Shown here: in pieces, positions 58,283 to 64,000 of the stretch
How the letters are laid out: each line of letters begins with the position of its first letter
Position numbering within the stretch: position 1 is the first letter of the stretch
NCBI GenBank assembly: GCA_963719005.1
Contig: CAVRAR010000001.1
Span: 377,027 to 441,026 of the forward strand
DNA from: G963675935 sp963719005
GTDB lineage: Bacteria; Planctomycetota; Planctomycetia; Pirellulales; Thermoguttaceae
Direction of reading: 5' to 3'
DNA: 64,000 bases
Notes under the pieces: model-generated
Told to the model about the DNA's origin: nothing
The model's input: the letters and a program-made list of their open reading frames with translations, nothing else
Database searches by the model: none
Translations under genes and position numbers: made by a program

Positions 58283-58506
58283 TACGCACCCCCTTTCACG
58301 ATGCGAACCGGCTTGCAACCGCCGTCAATCCATTCACGGATCGCAACGGCGGACCATCGCACCAATGAGCCGAGCTTAACGGGGCGCGGCATCGCGCCGG
58401 AATCGCTCATTCGGTAGACGTGTCGGGGCGAGCACTCCAAAACGTCGGCCACCTGCTGAACGTCCAATAGTTTTGCGGAAGGTTCCGCAGAGAGAACAGC
58501 ACTCAT
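58282..58506 (-). CDS. Excisionase/AlpA-like helix-turn-helix protein
   Basis: 74 residues, MerR-like HTH17: LLDVQQVADVLECSPRHVYR then MPRPVKLGSLVRWSAVAIREW. Such proteins direct excision by tyrosine integrases or regulate them. It is in the same operon as the replication genes. Confidence 0.82.
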   Translation of the reverse strand: MSAVLSAEPSAKLLDVQQVADVLECSPRHVYRMSDSGAMPRPVKLGSLVRWSAVAIREWIDGGCKPVRIVKGGA

Positions 58507-58719
58507 TTCGATCCCTTTCGGTTTCGAGTTGTCGCGGTGTGGCCATCGGCAACATTGCCGATGAATCGCCCACCGATGAACAAAACGATACCGAAGGTAA
58601 ATTGCGTCGGCGAATCAAGAAACGCAGACAAGCCGAAGTGCTTTGCAGTCAACGGCTTGCGAGAGAAGACAAACCAAACCGACACAATTCATGGCCGAAT
58701 TATGTCGGTTTCCGTCGGT

Positions 58720-59520
58720 TCATTTGGCAGGATATTCACGGCCGAAGGCGAGCCGCATCGCGTCGGCGTTTGCCCCTTTGTCGGCCTTGCCCTTCGCGGT
58801 TTTGGCATACCGATCATAGATTTCCGGCCACGTCAAACCGTCGTTAACGAGCGGCTTGGCGTACTCGGCGCGTTGTTTTGTGGTTTTCTTGGGTGGTGCC
58901 CCACGTCGTTTCTTCCCGCCGGTTCCTTCGCTTTGCTCCGTCTTGGCGGCCGGCGCATCCGATCCGGCGTTGCCGTTCATTTGGTCCGGTGCCGGCGGTG
59001 TCAGGGCGGCTTGTCGCTTTTGATTGAAGTCCCGAATGGTGGCGAGCTTGCGGTAATCCTCCTCCGGTTTCGTCGTTTCTCCCCCAGACCATTCGGCAGC
59101 GTCGATAATGCAGGGATGGTTGGCAAGGTGCGCTTCCAAAAATGCAAGTTCTCTCGGCGTCAATTCGGCATCATCCGGCCCGACAAGCAATTGCTCGATA
59201 AGGCCCGCGGTGTTGCCCGTCGTGCCTGCCAACAGTTCAACCCCGGCGGCAACGTCTACTTGCAGAAAGTCGCTTAGAGTCTTGCCGTCACGTTCGGCAG
59301 CTTGAGCGCACAGCGTTTCGAGTGAATCAGCATTAAACGGGTTCCCCCGTGCCCGGCAAAAGGTCTTGAGTCGATCGAGCGGCAGGGAAGCCAAGAATGT
59401 ATCCCGGGCGCTGTAATCCGGGTCGGAAGTGAACATGGCGAACCGGCCAGCATGTTCATGGGCACCAAGATCATTGATAAGCGCCCCGAGCGTGTAGGGA
59501 GAAGCGGGTTGAAACGCCAT
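58720..59520 (-). CDS. Hypothetical element protein
   Basis: 266 residues. YTLGALINDLGAHEHAGRFA and a Lys/Arg-rich linker (GKKRRGAPPKKTTKQRAEY) precede a C-terminal helical domain (LTWPEIYDRYAKTAKG). It might bind DNA. First gene of the leftward element operon. Family unknown. Confidence 0.65.
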   Translation of the reverse strand: MAFQPASPYTLGALINDLGAHEHAGRFAMFTSDPDYSARDTFLASLPLDRLKTFCRARGNPFNADSLETLCAQAAERDGKTLSDFLQVDVAAGVELLAGTTGNTAGLIEQLLVGPDDAELTPRELAFLEAHLANHPCIIDAAEWSGGETTKPEEDYRKLATIRDFNQKRQAALTPPAPDQMNGNAGSDAPAAKTEQSEGTGGKKRRGAPPKKTTKQRAEYAKPLVNDGLTWPEIYDRYAKTAKGKADKGANADAMRLAFGREYPAK

Positions 59521-59835
59521 GATTTCGCCTTTCTGTTCGTCGGGTCGGCCCGAGCCGGTCGGCGAGAAAGGCGAATAACGCGCCGCGCCGGCCCGAGCCG
59601 CTTGACTGCCAGGTGGCCACCTGGTCAGTCGTCCCGATTGCTTCTTGTGCTCTCCATTTTCCCCTACCGTCGATTGCTCGCAAGGGGGCGTTTTTTCCTA
59701 TTCGCCATCTCGGAAATTGCCTAGTTTACCCACCCTTGCACTGACACCCGTAATCGAAGAACTGGGGGAGAAAGACTCGCGCCGGCTGCGGTTTCCCGTC
59801 GTGCCAAGTCTCTCCACGGAACCCCCTACCCTGCC
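59521..59835. other. Regulatory stretch upstream of the element operon
   Basis: 315 bp. It contains the palindrome at 59604-59630 and paired GGCCCGAGCCG units (near 59548 and 59590). It probably holds the operon promoter. No gene seen. Confidence 0.45.
59604..59630. promoter_or_regulatory. 27-bp palindrome before the element operon
   Basis: GACTGCCAGGTGG / CCACCTGGTCAGTC: complementary arms with one bulged base. Its place upstream of the leftward operon suggests an operator or replication site. Confidence 0.5.
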
Positions 59836-61545
59836 TAACCCGAATTATTCGTGACTTCTGTAATTCTTGAACCTCCTGGAGCGTCTAAGTTGTTGAACAA
59901 AAGCAACTTGTCCGCTCCAAGGAGGCCCAAGAATGAATCAACAGTCTGATTGGCAGGTGTCGTTCAGTTTCTTCGATCATAAGCCTGTCGTTGTCGAACC
60001 GCAACAGGCACAACTGACCAGTGACGCCGGGCTGCTGCCGATCCGGCAGTTGGATGAGCAACTCGGCCTGACCGCCGAGTTCGCGGCCGCCCTCGATGAT
60101 CCCCGCAACCCGGACATCAGCATCCATTCGTTTCTGCAAATGGTCCGCATGCGGGTTTATGGCATCCTGGCCGACTACCCCGACCAGAACGACCACGACG
60201 TGCTCCGCCACGATCCCCTCTTCAAGCTTCTCGCCGGCCGTTCGCCCGAAGGCCGGGAACTGGCCAGCCAGCCCACCTTGTCCCGGTTCGAGAACGCCGT
60301 CAGCGTCCGTTCGCTGCGGAGATTGGAGGATGTCTTCATCGACCAATTCATCGCCTCGTTCGCCACGCCCCCGCGGCACCTGACCTTCGACATCGACGTG
60401 TTCGATGATCCCACGCATGGACAACAGCAGTTGACCTTCTTCCACGGCTATTATGACCAATACCAATACCTTCCGCGGGCCATCACCTGCAAGGAGAACG
60501 ATCTGGTGGTGATGGTCTGCCTGCTGTTCGGCACGGCCCATGCCGCGTTGGGAATCGAGGACGACTTGCCATATCTGCTGCGACGGCTGCGCGAGGTGTG
60601 GCCCGACGTGCAGATCAGCCTGCGGGGAGACAGCGGCTTTGCCGTTCCCAAGACGTATCTGCTCCTGGAAGAAGGGAGCGTGGACTACACCTTGGGCCTG
60701 GCGATGAACGCCGTGTTGAAGCGTCGTAGCGAGGAACTCTTGGCGGAAGCGCTGCGGAATTACCAGGAAACAGGCCAGCCGCAACGGCTCTTCACGGCCT
60801 TCGAATATCAGGCCGCTTCGTGGCCCGAGCCGCGTTGGACGATCATCAAGGCCGAGGCGCATGCCCAGGGAACCAATCGCCGCGCGGTGGTGACCAATCG
60901 GCCCGGTGCGCGGGTGCTGCCGCAAGCGACGTACGACGAGTATACAGAGCGCGGCGAAAGCGAGAATCGCAACAAGGAACTGAAGTGCGGGCTTCAGGCG
61001 GATCGGCTGAGCGACCACCGCTACATGGCGAATCTCTTTCGTCTCTACCTGCACGCCCTAGCCGCCAATCTTCTGGCGCGGCTGCGCGGCGTGGTCGCCG
61101 ATCCGCCCCCGCCGGCCATTGTCACCCCGTTGCCCACCGAAGCGCTGGCCGGCAAGCAGCGTCACGATTACCTCAATCACCGTCGCGAACGGGATCCGTT
61201 GGGCGAAGGTCAGCCTTGCACTTGGCGGACGCGGCTGATCAAGGTCGCCGCGGAGATCGTGGTCCGTGCCCGACGGGTTATCGTCCGATTGGCCAGTTCT
61301 TGGCCCTACCTCGATCACTACCGGCAGGTCGCGCAGGCCGTTCTCGGTTGCTCGCTGCCGCCGGTTCCTGAGAGCGGATGACCATCGCATCATCCTCGTA
61401 CCTCGCCGCCTCCAAGGCTCGAACGTCTTGGGGGAAAGGGGGGATTGTTGGCCTACGGCGTTGCCGATCGGCCTATCCTCGCCGACTCCCCCTAACCGAC
61501 CACCGGTCCGTGTCCTTCAGCCCACATCACGAATAATCCGGGCTA
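59836..61545 (+). mobile_element. IS1380-family insertion sequence
   Basis: Imperfect inverted repeats TAACCCGAATTATTCGTGA (59836-59854) and TCACGAATAATCCGGGCTA (61527-61545) flank one transposase gene. No clear 4-bp target duplication could be read. About 1.71 kb. Confidence 0.85.
59933..61381 (+). CDS. IS1380-family transposase, intact
   Basis: 482 residues. DDE motifs are seen in LTFDIDVFDDPTHGQQQ, SLRGDSGFAVPKTY and YTERGESENRNKELKCGL. Intact reading frame. AAGGAGG precedes ATG 59933. Length fits the family. Confidence 0.93.
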   Translation: MNQQSDWQVSFSFFDHKPVVVEPQQAQLTSDAGLLPIRQLDEQLGLTAEFAAALDDPRNPDISIHSFLQMVRMRVYGILADYPDQNDHDVLRHDPLFKLLAGRSPEGRELASQPTLSRFENAVSVRSLRRLEDVFIDQFIASFATPPRHLTFDIDVFDDPTHGQQQLTFFHGYYDQYQYLPRAITCKENDLVVMVCLLFGTAHAALGIEDDLPYLLRRLREVWPDVQISLRGDSGFAVPKTYLLLEEGSVDYTLGLAMNAVLKRRSEELLAEALRNYQETGQPQRLFTAFEYQAASWPEPRWTIIKAEAHAQGTNRRAVVTNRPGARVLPQATYDEYTERGESENRNKELKCGLQADRLSDHRYMANLFRLYLHALAANLLARLRGVVADPPPPAIVTPLPTEALAGKQRHDYLNHRRERDPLGEGQPCTWRTRLIKVAAEIVVRARRVIVRLASSWPYLDHYRQVAQAVLGCSLPPVPESG

Positions 61546-62119
61546 AATAAACTCAACGTGTTTTTCGATGTTCGCCTTGTGAGGTTCACGGCAAAACCTT
61601 TGCCCCCAGTACCTCCTGACGGGGGGCAGGGACATTTTCCGTGGTATTTGGGCCATCCCGCCAGGAACGCGACAGTAGCGACGCTGGGGGCTGTATGCGC
61701 CTGATGAGTTGAAGTGTCGTTTGTACGAAAAACGCGGCCCCGCGTCCGGGAAACAGTGTGCGCCGATAGGGCGGAGAACCTAGCAAAGGGGAAGGCAGTT
61801 GATTTTGCTGGGTTCGCCGTATACGGGCAGGTCTTTCGCCATTAGGCAGAACGCAAGACCGGGGGCTGAATGGCCGGAAACAGCCCGAGGCCATCCGCCA
61901 GCCCTCTCCGCTTTCTTTGCGCCTTGGCCACCCGCGCGGCAAACAATTTCAGGACCGGGGGTTGAATCTGCCACCATATCCGCTATCTTGAGTCTATCAC
62001 TTTTCGGCAGCAGGAAGAGGCACCGGCCGGAGCGATAGTCGCCCGTGGTTCATCTCGGGCATCTTCTCTTCGGAAGTCCATTGCGTCGTTAGTCTATCTT
62101 CCTCAGGAGGCGCTGCCCC
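61546..62119. other. Intergenic region with structured repeat copy 1
   Basis: 574 bp. About 61700-61870 matches 63363-63535 (same order of CGCGTCCGGGAAACA, GAACC..CAAAGGG, GGTTCGCC and GACCGGGGGCTG blocks). GAACCTAGCAAA and TTTGCTGGGTTC can pair; GGTCTT and AAGACC can pair. The 3' part just precedes the PEP-CTERM gene and must hold its promoter. Confidence 0.5.
61700..61870. repeat. Structured ~150-bp repeat, copy 1
   Basis: The left copy of a diverged direct repeat that flanks the PEP-CTERM gene; see copy 2 at 63363. Complementary arms in both copies suggest an RNA or DNA fold. Confidence 0.6.
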
Positions 62120-63214
62120 ATGCTTCGTTATTATGCAGTCGTATTGGGCGTTCTGTTGGCGGTGTCCTCGTGCGTCACGGATAATGCGTTCGCGGACTAT
62201 CAATACGCCGTGACTGACCTGGGAGCCTTTGTTACCTCACCAGGTCAGAGTGTGGCAACTAGCATAAATGCCAGCGGGCAAGTAGTGGGGTGGTCACAAA
62301 CCGCTAGTGGTAACCACGCCTTCCTTTATAGCGGAGGAACCATGCACGACCTCGGCACGCTTAGCGGGACAACGTACAGCGAAGCGTGGGGGATTAACGA
62401 CGAGGGCCAAGTGGTGGGGGAGTCCTACACCGGCAACGAACCAGACTACACTGGTTCTCATGCCTTCCTTTATAGCAGCGGCAGCATGAGCAGCATCGCC
62501 GCACTCGGCGTGGCCAACAGTCAGGCATTTGGAATTAACGCAAGTGGCCAAGTCTGTGGCCAGAGTCGTGCCAGCGGCAACGCACACGCCTTTCTATACA
62601 GCAATGGAAACGTGACGGATCTCAACACGTTCGGTGGGTCAAGCGGCTTTGCATACGGCATCAATAAGAACGGGGATGTGGTTGGGGCTGCTTACAATTC
62701 TCACCCTTTCCTTTATAGCGGAGGAGCCATGCACGACCTCGGCACGCTCGGCGGCAACACCAGTGCGGCGACTGGCATCAACAACAACGGTCTGGTGGTC
62801 GGGTGGTCCAATACCAGCGGAACTTATCCCACCGGAACCTATCATGCCTTCTTCTATAGCAGCGGGGCCATGCACGACCTCGGCACGTTCGGGGGTCTGG
62901 ACAGCCAAGCCTTTGCGGTAAACGATGAAGGCCAGATTGTCGGATTAGCCTATACCGCTAACGGCGACAACCACGCATTTCTCTACAGTAACGGGACGAT
63001 GATGGATCTAAACTCGTTGATTCCATCCGGCTGGACGCTGGGGACGGCTTACGGCATAAATGATTCTGGAGACATCTGTGGAGTCGGAGTAAACCCAGCA
63101 GGAAAAGTCAGGGCATTCCTCCTAACCCCCATTCCCGAGCCTCCTACCCTCGCCCTCCTGGGTCTCGGCACCTTCGGCATTCTCGCCCATGCTTGGCGTC
63201 GCCATCGGGCTTGA
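62120..63214 (+). CDS. PEP-CTERM protein with HAF repeats
   Basis: 364 residues. A signal peptide (about 1-26) precedes six or seven HAF-type repeats (HAFLYSGGTMHDLGTL, INASGQVVGWS), each giving beta strands, and then a C-terminal IPEPPTLALLGLGTFGILAH-AWRRHRA, the PEP-CTERM sorting signal (PEP motif, helix, Arg-rich end). It is likely exported and processed by exosortase. CAGGAGG precedes ATG 62120. Base use is less GC-rich than its neighbours, so transfer is possible. Confidence 0.9.
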   Translation: MLRYYAVVLGVLLAVSSCVTDNAFADYQYAVTDLGAFVTSPGQSVATSINASGQVVGWSQTASGNHAFLYSGGTMHDLGTLSGTTYSEAWGINDEGQVVGESYTGNEPDYTGSHAFLYSSGSMSSIAALGVANSQAFGINASGQVCGQSRASGNAHAFLYSNGNVTDLNTFGGSSGFAYGINKNGDVVGAAYNSHPFLYSGGAMHDLGTLGGNTSAATGINNNGLVVGWSNTSGTYPTGTYHAFFYSSGAMHDLGTFGGLDSQAFAVNDEGQIVGLAYTANGDNHAFLYSNGTMMDLNSLIPSGWTLGTAYGINDSGDICGVGVNPAGKVRAFLLTPIPEPPTLALLGLGTFGILAHAWRRHRA

Positions 63215-64000
63215 CCCTGTTCAAGTTCCTCGGGGTGGAAGGAATGTGTCTCTTCTCTGATCGCTGCCCGTGGAAACGGTTCGCCGACCAACGGCCGGAA
63301 GAACCTGGGCGGGGGCGAGCCAGTTGGTTCTGCCAAGGAGCGGCTTCTGGCAGGGCGCAAACAACAACCGAGTCAAAGTGCTGTATGTGTAAGAAGAGAG
63401 CACCCGCGTCCGGGAAACACTACGCGCCGTAACTCGGGAGAACCTAACAAAGGGAAAGGCAGTTATTTTTGCTTGGTTCGCCTTGTGCGGTCGGGGTTTT
63501 CATTGGAACGGAAGTACCTTAGACCGGGGGCTGCCCCTTCGGCGTGACGGATGGACGGACTATATGTCCGACGCAAGAGGCCCCGGTGGGAAACCGCTTT
63601 GCTCAATCGGTCAGAAGTACCTTTTTTCTGGGGGGTGGCGTGCTCAATCGCCCCCTTCACTCTATCTGGTCCGGTCAGCATCGCGGCCACCCGTTGCCAA
63701 TCCTCTTGGGAGAGTCTGCCGAGTTCGGCGGCCTGCCGCTGATTACTACCATTCGTCTACGGCAAGAATCGGCGGGTCGCTAGTCTGAGGGCCACGGCAT
63801 GAGGGTGGGGGGCCTGACGGGTCGGGCGGCCACACCGGGCCGTATCCCCGCTTACAGCAATCACTTAGCGAGGGATTGCCCATTTTGCCTACGGTTTTAT
63901 CGCTCAAGGCGTAATGCCACCGCTGCTACGATCAAGCAAGGTAGTGAGCCGTTCGCCTTGCCCATGCGGTGAGCATGGCGGCCGACCGTTGCCGATGCAC
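63215..64000. other. Intergenic region at the window end
   Basis: 786 bp with no gene I can support. It holds repeat copy 2 (63363-63535) and two related short blocks, AGCATCGCGGCCACCCGTTG near 63678 and AGCATGGCGGCCGACCGTTG near 63972. A minus-strand frame at 63463-63690 has some protein-like text but no start, motif or partner. Confidence 0.4.
63363..63535. repeat. Structured ~150-bp repeat, copy 2
   Basis: GCGTCCGGGAAACACTACGC, GAACCTAACAAAGGGAAAGG, CTTGGTTCGCC and TAGACCGGGGGCTG occur in the same order and spacing as in copy 1. The GAACC/GGTTC and GGTC/GACC pairs are kept while the loops differ. Confidence 0.6.

Noticed and set aside
59862..59880. Short match to the tRNA-Ala loop (CCAGGAGGTT) near the IS1380 left end
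   Set aside because: Only about 11 bases match and they read as IS leader; too short to be the missing attachment site.
61740..63485. Integron attC-like sites around the PEP-CTERM gene
   Set aside because: CCTAAC resembles the R'' core, but no matching GTTRRRY core follows at the right distance, and no IntI is present.
63463..63690. 75-codon minus-strand frame with protein-like text
   Set aside because: Low-complexity end, no ribosome site, overlaps the structured repeat.

Overview
This window is a high-GC bacterial chromosome segment that fits a planctomycete best. The evidence is a LEPR-XLL start motif (FEPLEDRRLLS) on a secreted repeat protein, a PEP-CTERM/HAF-repeat protein, very long planctomycete-style Pst permeases, an alternative complex III (Act) cluster, and many short palindromic repeats scattered between and inside genes. 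No rRNA or CRISPR array is present. Two tRNAs are present: Ile-GAU and Ala-UGC.

Layout. 1-7.4 kb (minus strand): phoB-phoR-pstS-pstC-pstA, the phosphate two-component system and high-affinity uptake ABC system, with 11-bp-phased CTAACC-type Pho-box candidates before pstS and phoB. 7.4-9.9 kb: a thioredoxin-type arsenate reductase, two small hypotheticals and a membrane-anchored HMA-DsrE fusion. 10.2-23.6 kb (plus strand): a respiratory operon actABCDEF, a small membrane protein, SCO, then coxB-coxA-coxC-coxD. It encodes a quinol-to-oxygen chain with a YS-motif (A2-type) heme-copper oxidase. 23.6-29.3 kb (minus strand): an AmmeMemoRadiSam cluster with a radical SAM protein carrying an N-terminal anchor, a small b-type-like membrane protein, a membrane spermidine-synthase-like protein and a MEMO-AMMECR1 fusion lipoprotein. 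29.4-45 kb: a mixed region with a FliG-like protein, an ISKra4-type element, cupin, mutS, class V aminotransferase, PIG-L deacetylase, bifunctional-nuclease family protein, secreted hydrolase, LEPR-XLL repeat protein and AI-2E-type transporter. 45.2-50.3 kb: tRNA-Ile, a giant membrane protein and a Cys/Met-metabolism PLP enzyme.

50.6-61.5 kb is accessory. An IS630 element splits a small membrane/zinc-ribbon gene. A tyrosine integrase sits head-on to tRNA-Ala and its 3' end runs into the tRNA. Behind it is a leftward replication module (XRE regulator, winged-helix protein, DnaB-like ATPase, AEP-type primase, DUF669-like protein, excisionase-like HTH). An IS1380 element follows. The last 2.4 kb carries a PEP-CTERM/HAF protein flanked by two diverged copies of a roughly 150-bp structured repeat.

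Two window-wide patterns stand out. First, palindromic repeats sit in frame inside pstC, actB, a PIG-L deacetylase, a hypothetical gene, a spermidine-synthase-like gene and element primase genes, adding peptides to otherwise normal proteins. Second, at least eight chromosomal reading frames are broken by one apparent single-base indel each, or two in one gene (actB, mutS, hydrolase, LEPR protein, AI-2E transporter, giant protein twice, integrase). Either the sequence carries assembly indels or this lineage is accumulating frameshifts.
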